The notes beneath the pieces are model-generated. The model did no database searches and was not told the origin of the DNA. It worked only from the letters and a program-made list of their open reading frames with translations. A stretch of DNA of 64,000 nt, from the NCBI RefSeq assembly GCF_014042365.1, contig NZ_JACEZS010000007.1:124001-188000 (forward strand), given 5' to 3'. This stretch comes from Rugamonas fusca. GTDB lineage: Bacteria; Pseudomonadota; Gammaproteobacteria; Burkholderiales; Burkholderiaceae_D. Made by a program: the position numbers and the translations under genes. Below are positions 27,964 to 37,174 of this stretch, piece after piece. How positions within the stretch are numbered: the first letter of the stretch is position 1; each line of letters begins with the position of its first letter.

Positions 27964-28764
27964 ATGATCGAGGTAAAGGGCCTGGCCAAGCGTTTCCGCC
28001 TGCCGTCGCACAAAGGCACACCGTACCAGCTGCATGATCCGCGCGAACATGACGGCTGGTTCCATGCCGTGCGCGACGTCAGCTTCCGCTGCGCGCCCGG
28101 CGAGGTGCTGGGCCTGCTCGGCCCGAATGGCGCCGGCAAGACCACCACCTTGCGCCTGCTGTCGACGGCCCTCAAGCCCGATGCCGGCAGCGTCATGGCC
28201 AACGGCGAGGACTTGCTGGCCGACCCGCTGGCCGCGCGCCAGCGCATCGGCTTCCTGTCCGGCACCACCGGCCTGTACGGGCGCCTGACGGCGCGCGAGA
28301 ACATCGAATACTTCGGCCGCCTGCACGGCATGAGCCCGCCCTACCTGAAGCGCCGCTGCGACGAACTGTTCGACCTGCTGCACATGCATGAATTCGGCAA
28401 CAAGCGGGCCGACCAGCTTTCCAGCGGCATGAAGCAGAAATGCGCCATCGCCCGCACCGTCGTGCACGAGCCGCAAATCGTCATCCTGGACGAACCCACC
28501 ACGGGGCTGGACGTGATGTCGTCCAAGATCCTGCTCGACTTCATCGCCAGCTACAAGGCGCTGCACATCCCGCTGATTTTTTCCACCCACCACCTGCACG
28601 AGGTGGAAAAGCTGTGCGACCGGGTCTGCATCATCAACCACGGCAAGACGGCCTTCCACGGCACCACGAAGCAACTACGCCACCTGGGCGGCAGCGCCGA
28701 CCTGTACGACGCCTTCATCAGCGTCATCAACCACGGGGGCGCGCCATGTGGACCATCTACCTGA
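27964..28764 (+). CDS. ABC transporter ATP-binding protein, NatA type
   Basis: The 266-residue ATPase powers the permease encoded next to it. Walker A is [10 protein letters not shown], the signature motif is LSSGMKQK, Walker B/D-loop is [11 protein letters not shown], and the switch His lies in [13 protein letters not shown]. An insertion before Walker A ([19 protein letters not shown]) is typical of the NatA/YhaQ group. Its last 19 bases overlap the permease start, so the two are translationally coupled. The substrate is not evident; family members export sodium or other toxic compounds. Confidence 0.9.
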   Translation: MIEVKGLAKRFRLPSHKGTPYQLHDPREHDGWFHAVRDVSFRCAPGEVLGLLGPNGAGKTTTLRLLSTALKPDAGSVMANGEDLLADPLAARQRIGFLSGTTGLYGRLTARENIEYFGRLHGMSPPYLKRRCDELFDLLHMHEFGNKRADQLSSGMKQKCAIARTVVHEPQIVILDEPTTGLDVMSSKILLDFIASYKALHIPLIFSTHHLHEVEKLCDRVCIINHGKTAFHGTTKQLRHLGGSADLYDAFISVINHGGAPCGPST

Positions 28765-29942
28765 AGGAAATGCTGGAACTGGTGCGCGACCGCAAGACCT
28801 TCATCTTCACCGTCTTCATCCCCATCTTCGCCATGCCGCTGATCTTCACCGGCTTTGGCTACCTGTCCTCCTCCATGTTCCGCCACGCCAACACGGCGGA
28901 GATGACCTACAGCATTTTCGGCCAGCAAAACGCGCCCCAGCTCAGCGCCCGCTTCGCGCGCGAGAAGGGCTTCCGCGAAGTGAAGCTGGCCGGGCCGGAC
29001 CAGATCAAGGCCGCCATCGCGGACGACCGCATCAAGTTCGCCCTGGTGATTCCGGACGGCTTCGACGACCAGCTGGCGCGCCAGCAGCAAGCGGCCGTCG
29101 CCCTGCACTACAACAACGCCACACCGATCGACGTCACCCGCAAGCGCGTGATGGCCGTGATCCACGCCCAGAACAGCGCACTGCGCGAACAGGTGTTGCT
29201 GGCCCTGGGCCTGAGCCAGAACCAGCTGCGCTTCGCGCTCGATCCGATCAAGCTGGAAGAACATTCCACGGCCGACAAGCGCGAGCAGATGGGCGCCCTG
29301 TTCGGCGGCTTTTTGCCCTACATCCTGTTGATGGTGTGCCTGATGGCGGCCATGTACCCGGCCATCGACACGGCCGCCGGCGAAAAGGAACGGGGCACGC
29401 TGGAAACGCTGCTGCTGGCGCCCGTGCCGCGCTCGGCCATCGTGGTGGCCAAGTTCCTGGTGCTGTTTACGATCGGCCTGACGTCGGCGCTGCTGATGGT
29501 GGCCAGCCTGGGCTTGCTGCTGTTTTTCTTCGGCCACGCCATCGAAGGCAACCTGGCCATGATGCTGCACGCCATCGGCGTGGCCGACCTGGCCATGGTG
29601 GCGCTGATGCTGATCCCCACGGCCGCCATCTTCGCCTCCATCCTGCTGGCCATCTCCGTCTACGCCAAGAGCTACAAGGAAGCGGCCGGCCTGATCTCGC
29701 CCTTGATCATCGTCACCATCCTGCCCACCATCGTGGCTTTGCTGCCGGGGGTGGAAATGAACTGGTTCTGGGCCATGGTGCCGCTGACCAATGTGTCGCT
29801 GGCCATGAAGGAACTGGTCAAGGGCACCATGGATTACCGCATGTTTTCCGTGATCCTGCTGTCGACCACGGTGACGGCCGGCGCCATGCTGGCCCTGTGC
29901 CGCTGGTGGTTCAATCGCGAACAGGTATTGTTCCGCAATTAA
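28746..29942 (+). CDS. ABC-2 type permease, NatB type
   Basis: The 398-residue protein has one N-terminal membrane helix (about residues 22-42) and a large extracytoplasmic domain (about 50-190). Five or six helices follow in the C-terminal half, including GGFLPYILLMVCLMAAMYPA and FLVLFTIGLTSALLMVAS. The ABC-2/NatB signature ERGTLETLLLAPVPRSAIVVAK is clear. It forms the exporter with the overlapping ATPase gene. A long imperfect inverted repeat begins at its stop codon. Confidence 0.9.
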   Translation: MWTIYLKEMLELVRDRKTFIFTVFIPIFAMPLIFTGFGYLSSSMFRHANTAEMTYSIFGQQNAPQLSARFAREKGFREVKLAGPDQIKAAIADDRIKFALVIPDGFDDQLARQQQAAVALHYNNATPIDVTRKRVMAVIHAQNSALREQVLLALGLSQNQLRFALDPIKLEEHSTADKREQMGALFGGFLPYILLMVCLMAAMYPAIDTAAGEKERGTLETLLLAPVPRSAIVVAKFLVLFTIGLTSALLMVASLGLLLFFFGHAIEGNLAMMLHAIGVADLAMVALMLIPTAAIFASILLAISVYAKSYKEAAGLISPLIIVTILPTIVALLPGVEMNWFWAMVPLTNVSLAMKELVKGTMDYRMFSVILLSTTVTAGAMLALCRWWFNREQVLFRN

Positions 29943-30009
29943 GAAGACGTTTCAACATGACCGTGGCGTCGTTGCAGCGCCTGGCCACGTCCATTTTGAA
30001 ACGCCTTCT
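29942..30009. repeat. imperfect 26-bp inverted repeat after the NatB gene
   Basis: Arms 29942-29967 and 29984-30009 match at 22 of 26 positions as reverse complements around a 16-base loop (shared core AGAAG-CGTTTCAA). No T-run follows, so it is not a standard terminator. Confidence 0.6.
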
Positions 30010-30204
30010 AAGGCGGCCCGCGCGCCCCGCCGGACGGCCCGCGTTCCAGTGCGCCGTTTGCGCACTCTGGCGCATCCTTCGCGCCGCCTGTCGCAATCGC
30101 CCCCCGCGGCTGTCGCAAATTCAATACAATGCACCATGTAAAAAGTGCTTATTCGTTCTGCAATGACGCCAACCGGCCGTTACAGAACCAGGACAGGAGT
30201 CACA

Positions 30205-31098
<894 letters not shown>

Positions 31099-31107
31099 GG
31101 TCGTCCC

Positions 31108-34100
31108 ATGCTAGCCATCGCCCTGTTCGAGGCGCGCCAGCGGCTCAAGCTGCTGTCGACCTGGGTCTATTTCGGCATGTTCCTGCTGCTGGCCCTGCTG
31201 TGGATGGCCGCCGCCGGCGGCGTGTTCAAGGCCGCCGTGGTCTCGTTCGGCAGCGTGGCCATCAACGCGCCGCGCTCGGTGATGATCACCGTCAGCTACC
31301 TGGGCTCGCTGGGCGTGATCGTGATGGCGGCCATGATGGGCCGCTCGGTGCAGCAGGATTTCGAATATGACATGCACCACTTCTTCTTCAGCGCGCCCAT
31401 CGGCAAGCACCAGTACATCTTTGGCCGCTTCCTGGGCGCCTTCCTGAGCCTGGCCGTGATCTTCACCAGCCTGCCACTGGGTGCCTGGCTGGGCACCTAC
31501 TTGCCCGGCATCGACCTTGAACGGCTGGGCCATCCGGGCGTGCTGGCCTACCTGATGCCGTATGTGAGCGTGATGCTGCCCGACATCTTCATCTTCGGCG
31601 CCGTGTTCTTCATCCTGGCCGCGCTCACGCGGCGCATGCTGCCCGTCTACATCAGCAGCGTCGTCATGCTGATCGGCTACATCGTTGCGCCCGACCTGGC
31701 GCGCGACCTCGACTACAAGACCCTGGCGGCGCTGATCGACCCGTTCGGCACCACGGCCATCATCCGCCTCACCGAATACTGGCCCATTGCCGAACGCAAC
31801 ACGCGCATGGTGTGGCTGGAAGGGGTGTTCCTGCTCAACCGCACGATCTGGTGCGGCCTGGGCGCGGCGGCGCTGCTGCTGGGCTACTGGCGCTTCCACT
31901 TCATCGCCAGCGTCGACAGCGGCGCCGACCGGCGCGCCGACAAGGAAGCCGCGCCGCCCGCCGCGCCCGTATCGGCAGCCTTGGAAGAACGGCCCGATTT
32001 CGCGGCCCGCAACCTGGGCCTGCTGCTGGCGCGCATGAGCTGGCTGAACCTGCGCGAGACCACCAAGAACATCTATTTCCTCGTCATCGTGCTGGCTGGC
32101 GTGCTGATGATGTACGCGAGCGCGATCGACCTCGGCTCCATGTTCGGCACCAACACCTATCCGGTCACCTACATGGTGCTCGATGCCGTCTCCAGCATGT
32201 TCGCGCTGTTCATGCTGATCATCACCACCTTCTACGCGGGCGAACTGGTGTGGCGCGAACGCGAGGCGCGCATGGCGCAGATGCTGGACGCGCTGCCCAT
32301 CCCGAGCTGGCTGCCGCTGATGGCCAAGCTGATCGCGCTGGTGGGCCTGCAAGCGTTGCTGCTGGTGGTGGTCATGCTGTGCGGCATGTCGATCCAGATC
32401 TTCAAGGGTTATTTCCTGCTCGAACCGGGCCTGTACCTGTTCCAATTGTTCCTGATCCAGCTGCCCGGCTATGCGCTGGTGGCGGTGCTGGCCATCACGC
32501 TGCAAGTGCTGCTCAACCACAAATACCTGGGCTACTTCGCCATGATCGTGTATTACCTGGCGACCATCACGCTCAGTTCCATCGGTCTCGACCATCCGAT
32601 GCTGCTGTACGGTATCACCCCCACCCTCACCTACTCGGCCCTGAACGGTTACGGCCACGCGCTGGCACGCGCATGGTGGTTCGACCTGTACTGGGGCGGC
32701 GCGGCCATCGTGCTGGTGGTGCTGTCGCTGCTGTTCTGGGCCCGTGGCACCAATGCCGAATGGCGCCAGCGGCTGCAACTGGCGCGCCACGGCCTGACCG
32801 CCCCCGTGCTGCGTACATTGGCGCTCGGCTTGCTGGTGTTCGGCGGCGCCGGCGGCGTGCTGTTCTACAACATGCACATCGCCAATGAATACCATTCGAC
32901 CTGGGGCAAGGAGCAACAGCGGGCCCGCTACGAGCGCCAGTACCAGAAGTTCGCCGCCCTGCCCCAGCCCCGCATCACGGACGTGACGCTGAACCTGGAC
33001 ATCATGCCGGAACAGCGCCGGCTGCTGGCCAAGGGCCGCTACCTGCTGCGCAACCGTAGCCAACAAGCCATCGCCACCGTGCTGGTGCAGCAGGACATGA
33101 CGGCCACCATCCGCGCCATGCGCTTCAGCCAGCCCGTGCGGGCCGGCCTGCGCGATACGGAACTGGGTTTCTACAGCTACCAGCTGGCCACGCCGCTGGC
33201 GCCGGGCGCGGAACTGGCGCTCGAATTCGAGCTGGAATTCGCGCCCAAGGGCATCCTCGGCCTGGGCCAGGAGACGCCGGTGGCGGCCAACGGCACCTTC
33301 TTCAACAACGACGTGCTGCCCCACATCGGCTACCAGCAGCGGGCCGAGCTCGACGATGCGCGCGACCGCCGCCGTCACGACCTGCCCGCGCGCGAGCGCA
33401 TGCTGGCGCGCGACGACCCGCGCGGCCTGGCCAACAATGAAGTGAGCAACGACGCCGACTGGATCAACTTCGACGCCACCGTCAGCACCAGCGCCGACCA
33501 GACCGCCATCGCCCCGGGCACGCTGGAAAAAGACTGGCGCGCCAACGGGCGCCACTACTTCCATTACAAGATGGACCAGCCCATGCTGAACTTCTACGCC
33601 GTGCAATCGGCCCGCTACCAGGTGCGGCGCGACTGGTGGCAGGACGTGGGCATCGAGCTGTACTACCATCGCGGCCACGAATTCAACCTCGAGCGCATCG
33701 CCCACGGCCTCAAGGACGGGCTCGACTACTGCACCCGCAATTTCGGCCCCTACCAGTTCAAGGTGCTGCGCGTGGTGGAATTCCCCCGCTTCGCCGCGTT
33801 CGCGCAATCGTACCCGAACACGATCCCGTTCTCGGAAAGCGTGGGCTTCATCGCCAAGGTGGACGACAGCAATCCCAAGGACATCGATTACCCGTTCTAC
33901 GTGAGCGCCCATGAAGTGGCGCACCAGTGGTGGGGCCACCAGCTCGTCGGAGGCAATGCGCGCGGCGCCAGCGCGCTGAGCGAAACGCTGGCCGAATACT
34001 CGGCGCTGATGGTGATGCAGCAGCGCTACGGGGCCGGCAAGATGCGCCGCTTCCTGCGTTACGATCTCAACAAATACTTGCTGGGCCGCGCGCTGGAACG

Positions 34101-34683
34101 CAAGAAGGAATTGCCGCTGGCCGAAAATGAGCACCAGGACTACATCCACTACAACAAGGGCAGCCTGGCCATGTATCTGCTGCAGGACCGGATCGGCGAG
34201 GCGCGCGTCAACGCCGCGCTGCGCACGCTGCTGGCCGAGTATGGCAAGCGTAGCGGCCCCTACCCTGGCGTGACCGTGCTGGTGGACGCGCTGCGCCGCA
34301 TCACCCCGCCCGAGCACGCCTACCTGATCGACGATTTGTTCGAGCAGATCGTGCTGTACGAAAACCATGCCGTGTCGGCTACGGCGCGCAAGCTGGCCGA
34401 TGGCCGCTACGCAGTGCAACTGGCCGTCAGCGCGGCCAAGGTGCGGGCCGACGCACAGGGCGCCGAGCGGGACGTGCCGCTGCACGACTGGATCGACATC
34501 GGCGTGGACGACGGCAACGGCAACCCGCTGCTGCGCCAGCGCGTGCGCATGGAGCGCAAGGACAACCGCTACACGCTGCTGGTGCAGGGCCGCCCGGCCC
34601 GCGCCGGCATCGATCCCGACAACAAGCTGATCGACCGCAAGCCGGACGACAACATGATCAACGTGGAAATGGAGGCCCGCTAG
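31108..34683 (+). CDS. ABC-2 permease fused to an M1-type aminopeptidase domain
   Basis: This 1191-residue protein has two parts. Residues 1 to about 590 contain about twelve hydrophobic helices in two six-helix blocks, separated near residues 270-310 by a charged cytoplasmic stretch ([21 protein letters not shown]). This is an ABC-2-like permease duplication. After the last helix, about residues 610-1191 form an extracytoplasmic gluzincin domain with HEVAH at 935-939 and the third zinc ligand Glu probably E959 in [11 protein letters not shown], so the catalytic residues are intact. The spacing from the last His to that Glu is 19 residues rather than the usual 18. The ATPase gene just upstream completes the transporter. 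A peptide substrate is inferred, not shown. Confidence 0.88.
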   Translation: MLAIALFEARQRLKLLSTWVYFGMFLLLALLWMAAAGGVFKAAVVSFGSVAINAPRSVMITVSYLGSLGVIVMAAMMGRSVQQDFEYDMHHFFFSAPIGKHQYIFGRFLGAFLSLAVIFTSLPLGAWLGTYLPGIDLERLGHPGVLAYLMPYVSVMLPDIFIFGAVFFILAALTRRMLPVYISSVVMLIGYIVAPDLARDLDYKTLAALIDPFGTTAIIRLTEYWPIAERNTRMVWLEGVFLLNRTIWCGLGAAALLLGYWRFHFIASVDSGADRRADKEAAPPAAPVSAALEERPDFAARNLGLLLARMSWLNLRETTKNIYFLVIVLAGVLMMYASAIDLGSMFGTNTYPVTYMVLDAVSSMFALFMLIITTFYAGELVWREREARMAQMLDALPIPSWLPLMAKLIALVGLQALLLVVVMLCGMSIQIFKGYFLLEPGLYLFQLFLIQLPGYALVAVLAITLQVLLNHKYLGYFAMIVYYLATITLSSIGLDHPMLLYGITPTLTYSALNGYGHALARAWWFDLYWGGAAIVLVVLSLLFWARGTNAEWRQRLQLARHGLTAPVLRTLALGLLVFGGAGGVLFYNMHIANEYHSTWGKEQQRARYERQYQKFAALPQPRITDVTLNLDIMPEQRRLLAKGRYLLRNRSQQAIATVLVQQDMTATIRAMRFSQPVRAGLRDTELGFYSYQLATPLAPGAELALEFELEFAPKGILGLGQETPVAANGTFFNNDVLPHIGYQQRAELDDARDRRRHDLPARERMLARDDPRGLANNEVSNDADWINFDATVSTSADQTAIAPGTLEKDWRANGRHYFHYKMDQPMLNFYAVQSARYQVRRDWWQDVGIELYYHRGHEFNLERIAHGLKDGLDYCTRNFGPYQFKVLRVVEFPRFAAFAQSYPNTIPFSESVGFIAKVDDSNPKDIDYPFYVSAHEVAHQWWGHQLVGGNARGASALSETLAEYSALMVMQQRYGAGKMRRFLRYDLNKYLLGRALERKKELPLAENEHQDYIHYNKGSLAMYLLQDRIGEARVNAALRTLLAEYGKRSGPYPGVTVLVDALRRITPPEHAYLIDDLFEQIVLYENHAVSATARKLADGRYAVQLAVSAAKVRADAQGAERDVPLHDWIDIGVDDGNGNPLLRQRVRMERKDNRYTLLVQGRPARAGIDPDNKLIDRKPDDNMINVEMEAR

Positions 34684-34689
34684 CCCGGC

Positions 34690-35172
34690 TCAGGCCGTTG
34701 CGAACAAGGTGCTCAGCAGGCTGGAACTGACGGAAGCCTGGACCACGGCGCCGGCCAGCGAAGGGTTGGTCTTGAGCAAGTCCGCCCAGTTGGTCGATGC
34801 CTGCGTGGACGGCAACCCCGCCAGCACGCCGTTGCCGTTGTAGATGCCGGAGGTAGCCGTGGTGCTGGTGCCGGTCAACGTGCCGATCACCCCGAGCTCG
34901 AGCGCCTGCTGGGCCAGGTTCGCCGTATTGCTGCCCGGCACAGGCACGGTGGCCGGTTGCGCCAGGATGCCGGCCTGCTGCAGCGATTCCAGCAGGCCGC
35001 TGGGCGTGTAGACGGTCACGCCCGTCGAGCCGCCCAGCGAGGCCACCACGGCTTGCTGCGCCGACAAGGCGACGGCGGCGTCGGGCAACCCCGCCGCGCC
35101 GTTGGTCTGCGCCGGCGGCACATAGGTCTGATACGGTGACGGATAGCGAACGGAATTGAGCGCGACGGTCAT
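34690..35172 (-). CDS. uncharacterised Ser/Ala/Gln-rich protein
   Basis: The 160-residue product starts MTVALNSVRYPSPYQTYVPP and has no recognisable family, signal peptide or membrane helix. Ser, Thr, Ala and Gly dominate (LTGTSTTATSGIYNGNGVLAG), with hydrophobic periodic stretches. Its stop lies 6 bases beyond the convergent peptidase-permease stop, and it is divergent from the cytochrome gene. Codon use looks coding. The start has a plausible GGAG upstream. Confidence 0.6.
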   Translation of the reverse strand: MTVALNSVRYPSPYQTYVPPAQTNGAAGLPDAAVALSAQQAVVASLGGSTGVTVYTPSGLLESLQQAGILAQPATVPVPGSNTANLAQQALELGVIGTLTGTSTTATSGIYNGNGVLAGLPSTQASTNWADLLKTNPSLAGAVVQASVSSSLLSTLFATA

Positions 35173-35279
35173 GGCTGGCTCTCCTGATCACTTCACTATA
35201 GGAGGCGCGGCCACCGCACGCAAGTGCCCGCAAGTGCTGTCAGGCAAGCCTTGCCTTGGCAAAGGACAACTCACTGGCG

Positions 35280-35315
35280 CGCTTGATCGACCTGGAGTTT
35301 GCGATAGATCAAGCG
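35280..35315. promoter_or_regulatory. 9-bp inverted repeat upstream of the cytochrome-porin gene
   Basis: CGCTTGATC (35280-35288) and GATCAAGCG (35307-35315) are perfect inverted arms with an 18-base spacer. The half-sites contain TTGATC/GATCAA. This resembles FNR-family half-sites, but the spacing is far too wide for a single FNR box. It may be an operator for the gene starting at 35453. Confidence 0.35.
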
Positions 35316-35452
35316 GCTTCCAATCTGCCCCTCCACAATTGATCGGCTCGCTTTGGTATGCCCGAGGCCAGGCGATCGCACTTGAACAATGTGGCGCCAC
35401 CCTGGCATCAACGGGCATCGTTCCCCTGCCATATCGTTCATAGGATGCCACC

Positions 35453-36760
35453 ATGCACAACCGCCCGCATCAATGGTCCCGTTGCCGCACCGTGCTCGCC
35501 GTCGCGGCGCTCGCTTGCCTGGCCAACGTGGCACAGGCCGTCCCCAGCTTTGCCCGCCAGACCGGCCTCGATTGCATGACCTGCCACCTGAGCTGGCCCG
35601 AACTCACCCCCACCGGCCGCCAGTTCAAGCTCAATGGCTACACGCTGGGCGACCGGCTGCGCCTGCCGCTGGCGGGCATGGTGCAGGCTTCGGCCACGTC
35701 CACCGCCAGTGTCGATCCGCGTGTGGCCGACAGCTTTCCCAAGGACCGGCAGGCGACGCTGCAGCAGGCCAGTGTTTTCCTGTCGGGCAAACTGGCCGAC
35801 CACGTGGGCCTGTTCTCCCAGTACAGCTACGACGGCGTGGAACACCACGGCAGCATCGACAATGTCGACCTGCGCTATGCCAACCACGCGGGCCAGGGCA
35901 GCAGCAAGCTGGTGTACGGCTTCACGCTGCACAACAACCCCACCGTGCAGGATGTCTACAACACGGGGCCGGCCTGGGGCTTTCCATACGCCAGCTCGCC
36001 GGTGGCGGCCGCGCCCAACGCGGCCACGGCCATCGAAAGCCTGGGCCAGCAGGTGGCGGGCCTGGGCGCCTACGCCCTGTGGCGCGACACCGTGTACGGC
36101 GAGCTCAGTTTCTACCGCACGGCCGACGGCCTGTTCTCGCCGCTGCGCCTGGGCACGGACCATGCGGAAGATGCCGCTCTGAAAGGCTATCCGCCCTACT
36201 GGCGGCTGGCCCTGCAACACGACTGGGACCATGCGCACCACTCGGCCATGGTGGGCGCCTACGGCCTGGTGCTGGACCGCTATCCCGACAACACGGTGCG
36301 CAGCGGCCCCACCGACCATTACCGCGACCTCGGCTTTGACGCCCAGTACCAGTACATCACGGACCGGCACCGCGTGTCGGCCCAGCTGAACTACGTGCGC
36401 GAGCGGGCGCGCATCGGCGCGGCCAGCAACGCCAGCAATGACTTGCACAGCCTGCGGGCCAAGGCCACCTACTATTTCGACAGGAAATACGGTTTCAGCG
36501 TGGGCCGCTTCGCCACCCGGGGCACGGCCGACGACGCGCTGTACAACACGGGCGAGCCGGTCACCGGCAGCGCCACGGGCAGCCCCAACAGCGCCGGCTA
36601 TTTGTGGGAATTCGACTACCTGCCCCGGCGCGACGTGCGCTTCATGCTGCAATACACGCGCTACAACAGGTTCAACGGCGCCGCCACCAACTACGACGGC
36701 CAGGGCCGCAACGCGCGCGACAACAACGCCTTATACCTGATGCTGTGGCTGATGTTTTGA
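35453..36760 (+). CDS. Cyc2-like outer-membrane monohaem cytochrome-porin
   Basis: The 435-residue precursor has a signal peptide cleaved after VAQA (about residue 29). Immediately after lie PSFARQTGLDCMTCH (haem c motif CMTCH at residues 41-45, His45 as proximal ligand) and PELTPTGRQFKLNGYTLGDRL. This N-terminal pattern is the hallmark of Cyc2-type fused cytochrome-porins. The remaining about 370 residues are rich in alternating aromatic strands (GLFSQYSYDG, SKLVYGFTLHNN, RFMLQYTRYNRF) and end in a C-terminal aromatic residue (LYLMLWLMF), typical of an outer-membrane beta barrel. Cyc2 proteins move electrons across the outer membrane, for example from Fe(II). The following gene encodes a HiPIP. 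Iron oxidation here is inference. Confidence 0.75.
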   Translation: MHNRPHQWSRCRTVLAVAALACLANVAQAVPSFARQTGLDCMTCHLSWPELTPTGRQFKLNGYTLGDRLRLPLAGMVQASATSTASVDPRVADSFPKDRQATLQQASVFLSGKLADHVGLFSQYSYDGVEHHGSIDNVDLRYANHAGQGSSKLVYGFTLHNNPTVQDVYNTGPAWGFPYASSPVAAAPNAATAIESLGQQVAGLGAYALWRDTVYGELSFYRTADGLFSPLRLGTDHAEDAALKGYPPYWRLALQHDWDHAHHSAMVGAYGLVLDRYPDNTVRSGPTDHYRDLGFDAQYQYITDRHRVSAQLNYVRERARIGAASNASNDLHSLRAKATYYFDRKYGFSVGRFATRGTADDALYNTGEPVTGSATGSPNSAGYLWEFDYLPRRDVRFMLQYTRYNRFNGAATNYDGQGRNARDNNALYLMLWLMF

Positions 36761-36811
36761 TTTTAAAAACGGTATAAACGGTATATATCAGACAGGAAGG
36801 GAGACTCCACC

Positions 36812-37087
36812 ATGACCAAGCAAACACTATCCCGGCGCCGGGCTTTGCGCGGCGCGCTGGCATTGGCCGCACTGGCGGCGGCCGGTGGCCTGGCGCGCCC
36901 CCGCGTGGCATTGGCGGGCAACGGCGCCAAATCGGACTTCCAGTACCAGGACCATCCGCAGGATGGCCTGCGCTGCGCCCAGTGCGCCGCATTCCAGCCG
37001 GGCCCGGACGGAGCACCGGGCAGTTGCCGCGTCATCAGCGGCGCCATCAATCCGGACGGCTGGTGCATCGCGTTCTCGCCACGCTAA
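36812..37087 (+). CDS. high-potential iron-sulfur protein (HiPIP), Tat-exported
   Basis: The 91-residue precursor has a twin-arginine signal (SRRRALRG then an alanine-rich core, cleaved near residue 36). The mature protein has about 55 residues with four cysteines in the HiPIP spacing: CAQC, then the pair in SCRVISGAINPDGWC. HiPIPs carry one [4Fe-4S] cluster and shuttle single electrons in the periplasm. It follows the cytochrome-porin by 51 bases on the same strand with a GGAAGGGAG ribosome-binding site, suggesting a shared electron path. Confidence 0.92.
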   Translation: MTKQTLSRRRALRGALALAALAAAGGLARPRVALAGNGAKSDFQYQDHPQDGLRCAQCAAFQPGPDGAPGSCRVISGAINPDGWCIAFSPR

Positions 37088-37138
37088 ACCGTCAAACGTG
37101 CCAGGTCCCCATTTGCGGGCTCCATTCGCCCTGGCGCG

Positions 37139-37170
37139 AAAAAAAAACCGGGACACTGAGGTCCCGGTTT
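37139..37170 (-). terminator. topB terminator
   Basis: AAACCGGGAC and GTCCCGGTTT pair perfectly around ACTGAG. On the reverse strand the hairpin is followed by a nine-U run (A residues 37139-37147), so it mainly ends topB. It may also stop transcripts from the forward HiPIP gene. Confidence 0.85.
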
Positions 37171-37174
37171 CGCT

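Noticed and set aside
31111..34485. Reverse-strand open frame opposite the permease-peptidase
   Set aside because: Same shadow effect; composition dominated by Gln, His, Ala and Val, with no domain.
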